A stretch of 64,000 nucleotides of DNA. Origin: Planctomycetales bacterium (GTDB taxonomy: Bacteria; Planctomycetota; Planctomycetia; Isosphaerales; Isosphaeraceae). Below the pieces are notes generated by a model. That model had not been told where the DNA came from. It saw only the letters and a program-made list of their open reading frames with translations, and ran no database searches. Shown here one piece after another: positions 43,229-53,171 of this stretch. The position numbers and the translations under genes are program-made. Location of the stretch: the NCBI GenBank assembly GCA_027449865.1, contig DAIDKV010000046.1, forward strand, positions 1 through 64,000, written 5' to 3'. Position 1 is the stretch's first letter; each line of letters begins with the position of its first letter.

Positions 43229-44857
43229 CTATCGCGGGCCGTGCTCGGGCCGGAGAGGTTCACCCGGCCTCCGTAGAGCTCGGCCCGGCAACTTTGCCCC
43301 TGCAATCGTTGGAACGACAGGCCTTCCGTTATTGATCATTGCAACCCCGTTGACCAGCAGATATCGAACGCCAGGCGCGAATTGCGTCGGCTCCTCGAAC
43401 GTGGCCGAATCGCGGAACGTCCTCGGGTTGAAGACGACCAGGTCAGCTAGCGCCCCAACCCGGACGACCCCGCGATTGGCCAGTCCGAGGATATCGGCGG
43501 GCCATCCCGTCGACGAGCGTACGGCCGCCTCGATTGAGAGAATTTTTTCGTCCAGGGAGTACCGGATCTTCCTGGGGAAGGTCCCGTAAGATCGAGGATG
43601 AGGCCGATCGCCCTGCCCGGGAAGATGAGTCGAGCCGTCGGAGGCCGTCGCGACGAAAGGCTGCCGCATCACCTCGCGGACATCGTTCTCGCTCATCACG
43701 AATCCGATCGCCTGTGCCCCACCGTGTCGTTGGACCTCCATGACGACATCGAGCGGCGTTGTTTTGAGTTTCCCTGCGATCGCGGCGAGGTCGAGCCCGG
43801 CCCATTCAGGTTTCGCCTCATACCGGGCGATTCGAACGGCGGCCCCGTCGTCTCGCTCGGCCAGTTCATGAAGAATGGATCGACGCAGTTCTGTCCCGCG
43901 GGCCGGGTCGCTGGCCAGACGATCGAACGTGGCTCCATCCACCTTAGCCGCCCAGGGTGGGACGACCATTGCGGCGAGGCTCGTGCTGGAAGCGATGTAC
44001 GGATACTGGTCGGCCGATACTCGCTTGCCTGCCGCTCTTGCCTCGGTGATCCTCTGGATCGCCTTGCGTACCGTTCCCCAGTTCTTCCGTCCGGTGACCT
44101 TCAGGTGCGAGATATGCACCGGAACACCAGCTCCAATACCCACGGCGATGGCCTCATCCACAGACTCCAGCAGCCCGGTTGCCTCGTCGCGGATGTGCGA
44201 GGCGTAGAGCCCGCCGTACCGCCGAACGACTTTCGCCAGCTCAATAATCTCGTCGGTCCTGGCGTACAGGCTCGGGACGTAGATCAGTCCGGTCGACATT
44301 CCCCAGGCACCGGCCTTCATTTCCCGATCGACGATCGCTCGCATCCGCTCCAGTTCATCGAACGAGGGTCGCCGATCGGCTTGACCCATGACTTCCTCAC
44401 GAACGTTACCATGCGGAATCAGGTGGATGACATTGGTACCGGCTCCGTGGGTGTCGATCTCGCCAAAATATTTCGCGACGTCGATCGCTCCACCACCGCA
44501 ATTTCCGGTGACGATCGTGGTAACACCCTGCCTCAGATAATTGATATTGAGCCGTGTCTCGGGCCGAACAATCCCGGAGTCAGAATGGGTGTGCAGGTCG
44601 ATGAACCCGGGCGCCACGATCAGCCCGGAGGCGTCGACAACCATCGCGGAGGCATCCACCTCGAACGTCCCGACCGCGACGATCTGATCGCCACGGACCG
44701 CGACGTCGGCTCGATGCGCCGGTGCCCCCGTTCCATCCACGACCGTACCTCCCTTGAAGACGAGGTTGGCCGGTATCGGTGCTGCTCGACCTGCCGCGGC
44801 GGTCGAGATCGCCAACAGGGCCCACCCTGCGAACATTCTCAAATTCGATTCTTTCAC
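43229..44857 (-). CDS. Secreted N-acyl-D-amino-acid deacylase (D-aminoacylase)
   Basis: An amidohydrolase of 542 residues with a signal peptide (MFAGWALLAISTAAAGRAAP). Metal-site motifs are PGFIDLHTHSDSG, GNCGGGA (bridging Cys), GLYASHIRDEA, VPVHISHLKVTG and FVATASDGST. The N-terminal beta domain (VFKGGTVVDGTGAPAHRADV) and C-terminal return (GALADLVVFNPRTF) are complete. The family frees D-amino acids from N-acyl derivatives, possibly from cell-wall material. It converges with katE (24-base gap). Confidence 0.92.
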   Translation of the reverse strand: MKESNLRMFAGWALLAISTAAAGRAAPIPANLVFKGGTVVDGTGAPAHRADVAVRGDQIVAVGTFEVDASAMVVDASGLIVAPGFIDLHTHSDSGIVRPETRLNINYLRQGVTTIVTGNCGGGAIDVAKYFGEIDTHGAGTNVIHLIPHGNVREEVMGQADRRPSFDELERMRAIVDREMKAGAWGMSTGLIYVPSLYARTDEIIELAKVVRRYGGLYASHIRDEATGLLESVDEAIAVGIGAGVPVHISHLKVTGRKNWGTVRKAIQRITEARAAGKRVSADQYPYIASSTSLAAMVVPPWAAKVDGATFDRLASDPARGTELRRSILHELAERDDGAAVRIARYEAKPEWAGLDLAAIAGKLKTTPLDVVMEVQRHGGAQAIGFVMSENDVREVMRQPFVATASDGSTHLPGQGDRPHPRSYGTFPRKIRYSLDEKILSIEAAVRSSTGWPADILGLANRGVVRVGALADLVVFNPRTFRDSATFEEPTQFAPGVRYLLVNGVAMINNGRPVVPTIAGAKLPGRALRRPGEPLRPEHGPR

Positions 44858-45242
44858 GGACGTTCCTCCATCCCATCGACATCACGTGATGCACCTGACA
44901 ATCCAGCCAGAATTCCGACGTACTTCGGAATGTTTGGCTTTGACCCATGTTAATCGGCCACTGGACCGAAATGATAGCGTTGCGCGGACGAATAATTCTG
45001 GCGTTATCATTGACCAGGCTCATCGAAGGCGGTGATCTCCGAACGGCGAAAAAACCGCTCTGCCACCCCCTTGATGATGAGAGACGAGGCAGACGAGAAT
45101 CATCGATGTTGCGGAAATTCAACGCTCCTGTACACGTCTCATCGTGGCCTATAAATTGTTTGAGGACGACGAATGTCTGGCCCCAACCAGTAAACCCGCC
45201 GGATTTTTCTGAATTCTGGTTTATTCCGAGGCTCCACATATC
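44858..45242. other. Intergenic region between divergent deacylase and TadE genes
   Basis: A 385-base gap without a supportable gene. The segment from about 44960 to 45110 is less G+C-rich than its surroundings, which fits divergent promoters, but I could not pick clear -35 and -10 pairs. Confidence 0.5.
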
Positions 45243-45722
45243 ATGTGGTCGAACCTGCTGCGAGGGCGATCTAAGACCCGTCGTCCGTCCCGGCGCGGGA
45301 TGGCAGCGGTTGAGCTGGCTTTTCTGCTCCCTCTGCTGGTCTTCGCCTGCATGGCGGCCGTCGATTTCGCCCGTGTCGTCTATGCGATGGTCTCCCTCCA
45401 GAATTGTGCCCGCAATGGCGCCCTCTACGAATTTTACAAGGCGGCCGGATATCAAATTCCATCAGGGTGGACCAGCCTCTCCACCGCCATACAGGCAGAT
45501 GCTGGTGGCCTGAATGTGACACTGCCTGCCAAAGTTGGCAACCAGGCCAACCCGTACTCGCCGCAGTCCATGACGAACAACTACGTGACCGTTACCGCGC
45601 AGGCCCCGTTCGTCCTGTTGACTCTCGGCAGCAACCGTCTATTTCCGTCGATTGGTGGAACGTTGACGCTAACCCAGTCGGTCTCGATGCCGATGCCTCC
45701 TTCCACTGGCCCAGTTCCCTGA
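45243..45722 (+). CDS. TadE-like pseudopilin/secreted protein
   Basis: A 159-residue protein with the TadE signature: a basic N-terminus, RRGMAAVELAFLLPLLVF with Glu in the hydrophobic helix, and DFARVVYAMVSLQNCARNGA. The rest is a Ser/Thr/Asn-rich extracytoplasmic domain ending in VSMPMPP. TadE-type proteins are minor pilins or adhesion factors of the Tad secretion system. First of four Tad-like genes; no Tad ATPase or prepilin peptidase is in the window. Confidence 0.88.
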   Translation: MWSNLLRGRSKTRRPSRRGMAAVELAFLLPLLVFACMAAVDFARVVYAMVSLQNCARNGALYEFYKAAGYQIPSGWTSLSTAIQADAGGLNVTLPAKVGNQANPYSPQSMTNNYVTVTAQAPFVLLTLGSNRLFPSIGGTLTLTQSVSMPMPPSTGPVP

Positions 45723-45762
45723 TCACCACGCCGCGTCCGATTCGTCTCTGGAGAAAAGCCAA

Positions 45763-46173
45763 ATGATACGACGGCAACGATCGTTACGACGTCGCGGGAT
45801 GTCGGTGGTCGAAAGCGCCGTCATCTTCCCGGTGACGATCCTACTCCTGATGGGGACGGTCGTTATGGGTCTGGGCGTTTTCCGATACCAGCAGCTCCAG
45901 TCACTGGCACGCGAGGGAGCACGATACGCATCGGTGCGTGGGCCCGCGTATGCCCAGGCAACCGGTAATTCGCAAGCCTCGGCCTCGACCGTGCAAACGT
46001 ACGTTCAGGGGCTCTCAGTCGGCCTGAGCGGTCTGAAATGCTCCTCCGTAGACTATTCCGCGTCCAGCCTCCCCTGCACCGTCAGCGTCACCCTTACCTA
46101 CACCTGGAGTCCCGAGGGTCTCTTCTCGCCTCAAACCTGGACGATCTCCTCAACCATGCCTGTGACCTACTGA
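45763..46173 (+). CDS. TadE-like protein
   Basis: 136 residues: RRRGMSVVESAVIFPVTILL with the Glu in the membrane helix, then GVFRYQQLQSLAREGARYAS, the classic TadE pattern. The C-terminal part is predicted beta-rich, ending WTISSTMPVTY. It lies 40 bases after the first TadE gene and 46 bases before the TadG gene, so they are likely one operon. Confidence 0.88.
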   Translation: MIRRQRSLRRRGMSVVESAVIFPVTILLLMGTVVMGLGVFRYQQLQSLAREGARYASVRGPAYAQATGNSQASASTVQTYVQGLSVGLSGLKCSSVDYSASSLPCTVSVTLTYTWSPEGLFSPQTWTISSTMPVTY

Positions 46174-46219
46174 TTTCTGTTTTCTGATTGGGCGCCACAA
46201 TCGCCCGGGAGTTGGATCC

Positions 46220-47593
46220 ATGCGAAGAAAACGACCGGTCGCCGCATGTCGGCCCCTGTTCGATCGTCGCGGGATGGTGCTGGCTCTCACCGCCATCCTG
46301 ACGCCGGTCGTCGTCGGTGTAATGGCGATGGCGCTGGATGCCGGCGTGATGTATCTCCAGCGACGACAGGCCCAGTCCGCGGCCGATGCTGCTTCCCTGG
46401 CGGGCGCTTACGCGATCTACAACGGCTCCAATTTCTCGACGGCCCAGTCAACGGCCGTCTCGGTCGCGATGCATAACGGTTTCACGATCCCAACTTCTTA
46501 CGTGACCCAGCCCAGCCCCACTCAGGTCGCGGTGAAGATTTCGTCAAACCCTCCACGTTTCTTCAGTGCACTTTGGGGCAAGGGGAATCTGGAAATCGCC
46601 GCTTCGGCCACGTCGCAGGCCAGTTCGAGCTCGTCGGGGACGGTTCCCTATTCGAAGGCCTCGGTGGTCCTGCTCAACCCGTCGGCGTCGGGAAGCCTTT
46701 ACCTCGCGGGTAGCGCACAGGTCCACAGTGGTAGTTGCGGTAGTTGCGGTAGTTGCAACTCCAATAGCTGCGGTACTTGCGGATCTGTCGGCTGTGGCCA
46801 TGGCGGAGGCTGTGGTGGCTTCGGCAGTTGCGGTGGTTGCGGCGGTTGCGGCGGCATCCAGGTGAACTCGTCTAATCAAACTGCCGTTATTGCGAACAAT
46901 GCCGGTGGAACCGCTGCGGATATCGATGTCGTGGGAGGATACATTACTTCCAGCGGAGGATACCTGAGCGGGAGGATCACCACAGGAGTCAGTTCGGCCG
47001 CTGATCCGCTGGCCTCGATCTCGGCTCCCTCAGACCCGGGATCTTCCTGCAACCAGGATGCTTACATGAAGGGCTACCCTGGCTGGGGCTCCTACACGAT
47101 GCAACCCGGCCAGTATACCTCGGACGTCAATCTTGGCAATGGTGGGACGTTCACCATGGCCCCGGGCCTGTACTACTTCAAGAACGGTGCAAACCTCACG
47201 ATCGCGAACGGTGCCAGGCTCACTGGCTCCGGTGTCACGATTTACACGCAGGGTGGAGGCACGATCAACTTTGAGGGCGGGACCACCACGACCCTGAGCG
47301 CCCCAGGTTCGTCGTCCAACGGTACTATTCAGGGGATGGTCTACATGCAGGATCGGACCTCAACCACGGCTCCTAACTTCGCCAACGGGACCAGCGTGAA
47401 TCTGAGCGGCACGTTCTACGCAGCAAAGGCTCCGTTGGTCTTCGCCGGCGGTAACCTATCCAACTTCGCCTCGCAGGTTGTGGTCGACTCGATGAACCTG
47501 AGCAACGACGCCCAGATCACCGTGAACTACTCAGCTTCGAACGTACCCTCGAAACCCGCTCCATTCAACTACCCGGTTACACTGATTCAGTAG
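46220..47593 (+). CDS. TadG-like surface protein with Cys/Gly-rich insertion
   Basis: 457 residues starting RRGMVLALTAILTPVVVGVM and QRRQAQSAADAASLAGAYAI, the pilus-assembly TadE/G-like N-terminus. The following 400 residues are a Gly/Thr/Ser/Asn-rich extracellular region with TITNGARLTGSGVTIY-like beta-helix repeats. Residues 170-213 hold a run of Cys-Gly repeats (GSCGSCGSCNSNSCGTCG then GGCGGFGSCGGCGGCGG), absent from the next paralogue. It ends ITVNYSASNVPSKPAPFNYP. Confidence 0.85.
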   Translation: MRRKRPVAACRPLFDRRGMVLALTAILTPVVVGVMAMALDAGVMYLQRRQAQSAADAASLAGAYAIYNGSNFSTAQSTAVSVAMHNGFTIPTSYVTQPSPTQVAVKISSNPPRFFSALWGKGNLEIAASATSQASSSSSGTVPYSKASVVLLNPSASGSLYLAGSAQVHSGSCGSCGSCNSNSCGTCGSVGCGHGGGCGGFGSCGGCGGCGGIQVNSSNQTAVIANNAGGTAADIDVVGGYITSSGGYLSGRITTGVSSAADPLASISAPSDPGSSCNQDAYMKGYPGWGSYTMQPGQYTSDVNLGNGGTFTMAPGLYYFKNGANLTIANGARLTGSGVTIYTQGGGTINFEGGTTTTLSAPGSSSNGTIQGMVYMQDRTSTTAPNFANGTSVNLSGTFYAAKAPLVFAGGNLSNFASQVVVDSMNLSNDAQITVNYSASNVPSKPAPFNYPVTLIQ

Positions 47594-47642
47594 GTGGCCA
47601 GGTTGGCAATCTGTTTGCTGTTCCGTTCTAGCCGAGGGTCCG

Positions 47643-47671
47643 AGGCACCTACCTTTTTTAGGTGGGTGCCT
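47643..47671 (+). terminator. Hairpin terminator between the two TadG paralogues
   Basis: AGGCACCTACCT and AGGTGGGTGCCT form a 12-bp stem with one U-G pair around a T-rich loop, followed by TTCATC. It lies 49 bases after the stop of the first TadG gene. The poor T-run makes it a weak terminator. Confidence 0.5.
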
Positions 47672-47748
47672 TTCATCAAAAAAAACCTGAAAATCCACAC
47701 AAAAAAATGATGTATTGTCAAGCAACTCGACGATCGAGACCTCGATTC

Positions 47749-49035
47749 ATGCGAAGGAGCCGGCGGGACGCTGCGAATTGGCCTCTGAACGAACGTCGTG
47801 GGATGGTTCTGGCGCTGGCCGCCGTCCTGATGCCCGTCGTGGTCGGCGCGATGGCGATGGCCCTGGATGCCGGCGTGCTCTATCTTCAGCGGCGACAGGC
47901 CCAGTCTGCAGCCGATGCTGCTTCACTGGCAGCCGCCTACTCGCTCTACAACGGGTCCAGTTTTTCGACAGCCCAGTCGGCGGCCGTCGCCATCGCGAAG
48001 CAAAATGGGTTCACAATCCCAACCTCTTACGTCACCCAGCCCAGTCCTGCTCAGGTCGCGGTCAAGATTTCGTCAAGCCCCCCTCGGTTTTTTAGCGCTC
48101 TCTGGGGCAAGGGAAACCTGACGATCGCTGCTTCGGCGACATCGCAGGCCAGCCCGGGTGCCTCGGGCACCGTCCCCTATTCGACCTCTTCGGTAATTCT
48201 GCTTAACCCATCGGCCTCTGGAAGCCTTTACCTGGCGGGGAGCGCGCGGATCATTTGCGGCGGGGGGAGTAGCGGTATCCAGGTGAACTCCACGAGCCCA
48301 ACCGCCGTCAACGCCAATAACGCCGGTGGGACGGCGGCGAATATCCATGTCGCCGGCGGTTACACGACCTCGAGCGGCGGACATCTGGACGGTGAGATTG
48401 AGACGGGCGATTCTCCCGAAGGAGATCCACTCGAGGAGATCGACGCGCCCGAAGAGCCCGACGATTCCTGCACCCAGGATGATCACATGAAGGCCTATCG
48501 CGGATGGGGGTCTTACACGATGAATCCTGGCAAATACACAGAAGACGTCAATCTGGGCAACGGCGGGACATTCACCATGGCTCCCGGTCTCTATTACTTC
48601 AAGGACGGCGCCAATCTCAACATTGCCAATGGAGCCACGCTGAGCGGTTCCGGAGTCACGATCTACATGGATGGCGGAGGAACGATCAGCTTCGAGGGTG
48701 GGACCACGACCAACCTCAGCGCCAGGAGCCCCGAGTCGGATTCTGAATCCGAGTCTGGCGACGGGACTATCCCCGGGATCGTTTACATGCAGGACCGCGA
48801 ATCGACCACTTCCCCAAATTTCGCGAACGGTACCAATGTGAATTTGAATGGAACCTTCTATGCCAAAAAAGCCCCGCTGGTCTTCGCGGGCGGCAACCTA
48901 TCCAACTTCGCCTCACAGGTCATCGTTGACTCAATGAATCTGAGTAACAATGCTCAGATCACTGTGAATTACTCGCCATCGAAGGTCGCGGCCAAGCCCG
49001 CCCCATTCAGCTATCCTGTGGCACTGATCCAGTGA
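47749..49035 (+). CDS. TadG-like surface protein, acidic paralogue of the preceding gene
   Basis: Started at 47749 (MRRSRRDAANWPL), which aligns with the start of the previous gene; the open frame from 47662 would cover the terminator. 428 residues. N-terminus RRGMVLALAAVLMPVVVGAM and the beta-helix region (FTMAPGLYYFKDGANLNIAN) are closely similar to the preceding protein. It lacks the Cys/Gly run; instead residues around 200-235 are acidic (GDSPEGDPLEEIDAPEEPDD). A tandem duplication followed by divergence is the simplest explanation. Confidence 0.85.
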   Translation: MRRSRRDAANWPLNERRGMVLALAAVLMPVVVGAMAMALDAGVLYLQRRQAQSAADAASLAAAYSLYNGSSFSTAQSAAVAIAKQNGFTIPTSYVTQPSPAQVAVKISSSPPRFFSALWGKGNLTIAASATSQASPGASGTVPYSTSSVILLNPSASGSLYLAGSARIICGGGSSGIQVNSTSPTAVNANNAGGTAANIHVAGGYTTSSGGHLDGEIETGDSPEGDPLEEIDAPEEPDDSCTQDDHMKAYRGWGSYTMNPGKYTEDVNLGNGGTFTMAPGLYYFKDGANLNIANGATLSGSGVTIYMDGGGTISFEGGTTTNLSARSPESDSESESGDGTIPGIVYMQDRESTTSPNFANGTNVNLNGTFYAKKAPLVFAGGNLSNFASQVIVDSMNLSNNAQITVNYSPSKVAAKPAPFSYPVALIQ

Positions 49036-49047
49036 AGCGACTTACGA

Positions 49048-51462
49048 TCAGGAGATAGCCGCCACTCGATCAAGGCTTCTTGCCCTTTTCTGTCGTCGGA
49101 AGCCAAGCCGCCATCGACGTCCGAGTGTCAGGCAGGCGGGGAGCACGGCGAGATTGCCAAGCGTGCTTCCCGCCGTCGCGATCCCAACCATGGTGCCAAA
49201 ATTCACGAACGGCTCGAACTCGCTCGCTCGAAGCGCCCCAAAGCCGATGGCCACCGCCAGGCTCGAAAGTAAGACGCCGGGCCCACTGACCCGATAACTC
49301 TCGAACAATCGGCGGCGGAAGCCCCGCGTCTCCCGGTGTCGGTGGAATTGCAGCAGGCAGTGGAACGTGTCGTCGACCGAGAGTCCGAGGGCCACGCTGG
49401 CAACCAGCGCCGTCGCCATGTCCAGGCGGATGCCGAGCCACCCCATCAGCCCGAGCACCAGAGCTACGGAAAGAAGCGTCGGCAAGATCGCGAGCACGGC
49501 CAGCACGGGACTCCGGAACGCCAGCGTCAGCATCAGCAGGATTCCGGCCGCCGACCAGGCGAACGTTCCCCATTGGGTGGCAATCACCGCCTGGGTCGTC
49601 CGGGTCATAAGGTAGGAGAGCCCTGTGAGGAATGATGAAGGCCCGAATTCCGAGGCAGCATCCTGGGTCGTCTCTCGGAATATCCTCGCTTTATCTTGCG
49701 CCGGTTGCTGTTCCTTGAGCCGAATGAGCATTCTAGCCTGCTTCGTGGACGGGTTCCAGAAGCCCCTAAGCAACTCCGATTGCGGCGTGGCGGCGATCAG
49801 ATCGAGTTTGTCGGCAAGTAGTCGGGTACCCCGATTGGACGGGAGCGTGGCGAGTCGGCTATCGGGATCCAGGACTGTCGCAAGGGAAAGCACCTGCGCC
49901 ACCGCGCCCGACTCTGTTGCTTGAATCGTGCGGATGGCCTCCTCGACATGCCTCAGCTTCGCCAGGGTCGCGGGCATGACCGGCCCTTCCAGCGGCACAA
50001 CCAGTTCCACGACCCCAATGCCGCCAAGCCGCGATTCCACGGTGTGATAGTCGCGCACCACGCGCGTCTCGGGTCGGAAGAGGTTGATGTAATTGGTCTC
50101 GTAATCGAGGCGGCCGAGACCGGCCGAGACCGGCAGAACCAGAGCGAAGACCACGGCGACGATCAGGACCGGATGGCGGTGTACTCCGAAGATCAGCCGG
50201 TTCATCACTGCGGCAACACCCGAATGCGACCCGTAACGGACAGGAACCTCCATTCGGAAGGGTGGAAGCATCGCGATCGGCGAGATCAGCAAGACGAGAA
50301 CGGCCGCACCCAGGGTACAGGTCGCGAGGATCGCCCCGAACTGGCGGACCGGCATGACCTCGCTCGTCACCAGCGCCCCGTAGCCAATGGCGCCGGTGAT
50401 CGCCGTCCAGGCAATCGGTGCGACGACCGCCGAGAGGGTCGAACGAGCGGCTCGGCGCGGGTCGGCCTCGCGCCGACGATCATCGCGGAAGTGGATCGCC
50501 AGATGGCTGGCCGCGGGCATCGTCAGGACAATAATCTGTGCCACCAGTGGCCCGCCCGAGAGCGCCAGCCGAATTCCCGAGCTCGCCAGCACATGCTCCG
50601 TCGCCAGCCAGATTAACCATCCGGCGAGCATCGGCACGATCGCCCACCAGACGCTACGTACGGCCGAAAGCGTCACCACGCCGATCAGAATCATCCCGAT
50701 GGCCGCAAGCCGGCGCCCGTCGAGCTCGATCGCCGAGAAACCGTCGGCAAGAAGTACCGGCGGACCGACCACCGCCGGCGGGCCAAGCCCGTGCCGAGCC
50801 GTGAACGCATCGGCCGCGGAACGTAGCGACTCGACCGTCGCGATCACGTTGTGCTGCTGAGTCTTCTTCAACCGGGCGACAATCGCGGTCGTCGTTCCTT
50901 CGGGGTCAATCAGCGTCCCAACGAAAAGCGGGTGATGGATCAAACGTTCTTTCAATGCCAATCGCTTTGCGGGATCGCCCCCGGCGCTCCGAACCGCCCC
51001 GCCGACGGTCATCGCGTTCGACTTCAAATCGAGATTCGCGACGCTCCGACGCGCCGCTGCCAGCGTGAACCGCCGGGCCATCTCCGGCATGCGATCCAGC
51101 GCGAGGAGTGCGTCATCAACGGCCCAGAGTAACGGCATCGCGTCGAGCGATTCGACTCGATGCACGCCCTTGATCTTCTCGGGAGCTACCGCGCCCGCCA
51201 GTTCCGCGACACGGTCGATGCCCGCGGGTGTAAGCAGGTCGGGGTCTTCGTAAACGAGGAAGACGAAGTTATCGTCGCCGAAGGTCCTCGCCGCCTCCTG
51301 GTAGACCCGCATATCCGGGTCATTCTCGGCGAAGAACGAGTTGATCGATTGTTCGTAGCCAACTCGCTTTCCGCCGATGGCCAGTATCACCAGCAGCACG
51401 GCGACCGTGGCGAACATCACAAACCGGACGGCAAGTAGAGTGCGGATCACCTGGGGCTCCAT
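49048..51462 (-). CDS. MMPL/RND-superfamily exporter
   Basis: About 804 residues (a GTG 12 bases further on with better-placed GGAG is an alternative start). The RND/MMPL layout is: helix 1 (FVMFATVAVLLVILAIGG), a large periplasmic loop with NSFFAENDPDMRVYQE, five helices with IAPIAWTAITGAIGYGAL, then a second loop and five helices with MATALVASVALGLSVDDTFH carrying the intramembrane Asp pair for proton coupling. Predicted lipid or hydrophobic-solute exporter. No membrane-fusion partner is adjacent. Confidence 0.85.
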   Translation of the reverse strand: MEPQVIRTLLAVRFVMFATVAVLLVILAIGGKRVGYEQSINSFFAENDPDMRVYQEAARTFGDDNFVFLVYEDPDLLTPAGIDRVAELAGAVAPEKIKGVHRVESLDAMPLLWAVDDALLALDRMPEMARRFTLAAARRSVANLDLKSNAMTVGGAVRSAGGDPAKRLALKERLIHHPLFVGTLIDPEGTTTAIVARLKKTQQHNVIATVESLRSAADAFTARHGLGPPAVVGPPVLLADGFSAIELDGRRLAAIGMILIGVVTLSAVRSVWWAIVPMLAGWLIWLATEHVLASSGIRLALSGGPLVAQIIVLTMPAASHLAIHFRDDRRREADPRRAARSTLSAVVAPIAWTAITGAIGYGALVTSEVMPVRQFGAILATCTLGAAVLVLLISPIAMLPPFRMEVPVRYGSHSGVAAVMNRLIFGVHRHPVLIVAVVFALVLPVSAGLGRLDYETNYINLFRPETRVVRDYHTVESRLGGIGVVELVVPLEGPVMPATLAKLRHVEEAIRTIQATESGAVAQVLSLATVLDPDSRLATLPSNRGTRLLADKLDLIAATPQSELLRGFWNPSTKQARMLIRLKEQQPAQDKARIFRETTQDAASEFGPSSFLTGLSYLMTRTTQAVIATQWGTFAWSAAGILLMLTLAFRSPVLAVLAILPTLLSVALVLGLMGWLGIRLDMATALVASVALGLSVDDTFHCLLQFHRHRETRGFRRRLFESYRVSGPGVLLSSLAVAIGFGALRASEFEPFVNFGTMVGIATAGSTLGNLAVLPACLTLGRRWRLGFRRQKRARSLDRVAAIS

Positions 51463-51710
51463 CCTCGGGCCGATCGTAATAACTCATTCACGGCCACGAC
51501 CAATCCGGGCAGGGTGGCGAACTCCATGCTCTCGCCCCTGCAAAATCCGCTCCGCATAGTGAAGATGCCGCGATAGATCGACTTCAGGTCGTCACCCGCC
51601 AGGCCGACAATTCGACCGAATCTCGATGATCGCCTTCGCGTGGCTCCCCTTGACCGAGCGAATCCGTCGCGATGGGATTGTACTCGATCGACCAGGCTCC
51701 TGCGAGCCGA

Positions 51711-53171
51711 TCAGCCGGCCCCGAGTTCGCATCGGTCACAGTGGCCGCATGCCGGGATCTCTGCGTCCTCATCGCTGAAGTAGTCAAGCAGAGACTGCCA
51801 TCGGCATCCGCGCGACTCAGCGTAATCGACCAATCGCTGGAGCTTGATCTGATCGCGGGCGTCGCGCTCCTCGTAGTCGCGGACCATCCGAGCCAGGTCG
51901 TCGCGAGAGAGATCCGGCTGGATCAGGTGCAGGTGTCCGGCGAGATCTTCCTTGACGGCGCACCGGCTACGGAGGAGCGAAAGCGCCAGTTTTAGCCGCG
52001 TCTTTGGGAGCGGCGAGATGGCCTGAACGTCCTCAAAAGTGGGCGAGTCTCCAGCGAGCCGCTTCAGGGCGTGGTGAGCGTTGACGAGGTCCTCGGCGTC
52101 AGGATATCGGCGGCTCTGAAAAAAATTGTGAAGTTTCCGATCGTCGGGCGAGTAGAGCAAGATGCACTGGGACGGCCCGTCGTCTCGCCCAGCTCGGCCG
52201 AATTCCTGATAGAACGCCTCGATCGAGCCCGGTAAATGGGCGTGGATCACAAAGCGGATGTCAGGCTTGTCGATCCCCATCCCAAAGGCGTTGGTCGCCA
52301 CCAAAATCGGGATCTCGCCACCCATGAACCGGTCCTGGTTCGTGGCGCGATCGGCCGCCTTCATACGTCCGTGATAGGAGGCGACTTCAAAGCCTCTGGC
52401 CTGTAAAAATTCCGTCAACTCGACCACGGCCTTGACGGTCGACGCGTAAATGATCCCGCTGCCCGACTGATCCGCGAGCAACCCGGCTAACCTCTCGCGA
52501 CGCGTCGTCTCTTCCGGCGTTGGAATGACCTTCAGGTGCAGGTTCGGGCGATAGAATCCAGTGTGGACTATCTCGGCGTCGGGGATTCGCAACTGTCGGA
52601 CGATATCGTCAACAACTTCGTCCGTGGCGGTTGCCGTCATCGCCAGGACCGTCGGACGCCCCAGTTCCTCAATCACCGAACCAAGCTCAAGGTAATCGGG
52701 GCGGAAGTCGTGCCCCCAGTGACTTACGCAATGCGCCTCGTCGACCACGAACAGGTCGATCGACGAGCGTCGCAGAAGTGATCGAAACTCACGATTTGCG
52801 AGCTGCTCGGGAGTTGTGTAGACGAATTCCTTGCCGCCCCGCACCACCTGCTCTTCGGCCTCCTGACGCTCTCGCGTCGACATGGTGCTATTGAATGCGA
52901 CCGCTCGAATACCCTTCTCGGCGAGTGCCTCGGTCTGGTCCTTCATCAACGCGATCAACGGGCTAATCACGAGCGTCGAGCCCTCAAGGACCAATCCCGG
53001 AAGCTGAAAGCAGAGGCTCTTGCCCGATCCGGTGGGCATCAGCGCCAGGGTATCTTTCCCCGAGAGCGCCGCGCGGACAACCTTTTCTTGACCCGGACGA
53101 AATTGCCGGAACCCAAAGTGCTCGCGCAGTGTGGTCCGCAACCCCGCGCGCGTGGCCGTCGCGATGCTCAT
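51711..53171 (-). CDS. recQ: RecQ-family ATP-dependent DNA helicase, non-canonical C-terminus
   Basis: 486 residues. Helicase motifs: GFRQFRPGQEKVV, LALMPTGSGKSLCFQLP (I), VVDEAHCVSHWGHDFRPDY (II), LAMTATAT (III), FGMGIDKPDIRFVIHAHLP and QEFGRAGRDDGPS (VI). After the helicase core, HTH-like sequence (PTFEDVQAISPLPKTRLKLA) precedes the zinc-type Cys cluster (GCRW then CGHCDRC) at the very end. There is no HRDC domain and no winged helix after the zinc site, unlike the E. coli layout. Confidence 0.9.
   Translation of the reverse strand: MSIATATRAGLRTTLREHFGFRQFRPGQEKVVRAALSGKDTLALMPTGSGKSLCFQLPGLVLEGSTLVISPLIALMKDQTEALAEKGIRAVAFNSTMSTRERQEAEEQVVRGGKEFVYTTPEQLANREFRSLLRRSSIDLFVVDEAHCVSHWGHDFRPDYLELGSVIEELGRPTVLAMTATATDEVVDDIVRQLRIPDAEIVHTGFYRPNLHLKVIPTPEETTRRERLAGLLADQSGSGIIYASTVKAVVELTEFLQARGFEVASYHGRMKAADRATNQDRFMGGEIPILVATNAFGMGIDKPDIRFVIHAHLPGSIEAFYQEFGRAGRDDGPSQCILLYSPDDRKLHNFFQSRRYPDAEDLVNAHHALKRLAGDSPTFEDVQAISPLPKTRLKLALSLLRSRCAVKEDLAGHLHLIQPDLSRDDLARMVRDYEERDARDQIKLQRLVDYAESRGCRWQSLLDYFSDEDAEIPACGHCDRCELGAG

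Noticed and set aside
43598-44953. Open frame of 451 codons on the plus strand
   Set aside because: Antisense to the D-aminoacylase, whose metal-site motifs and signal peptide are clear.
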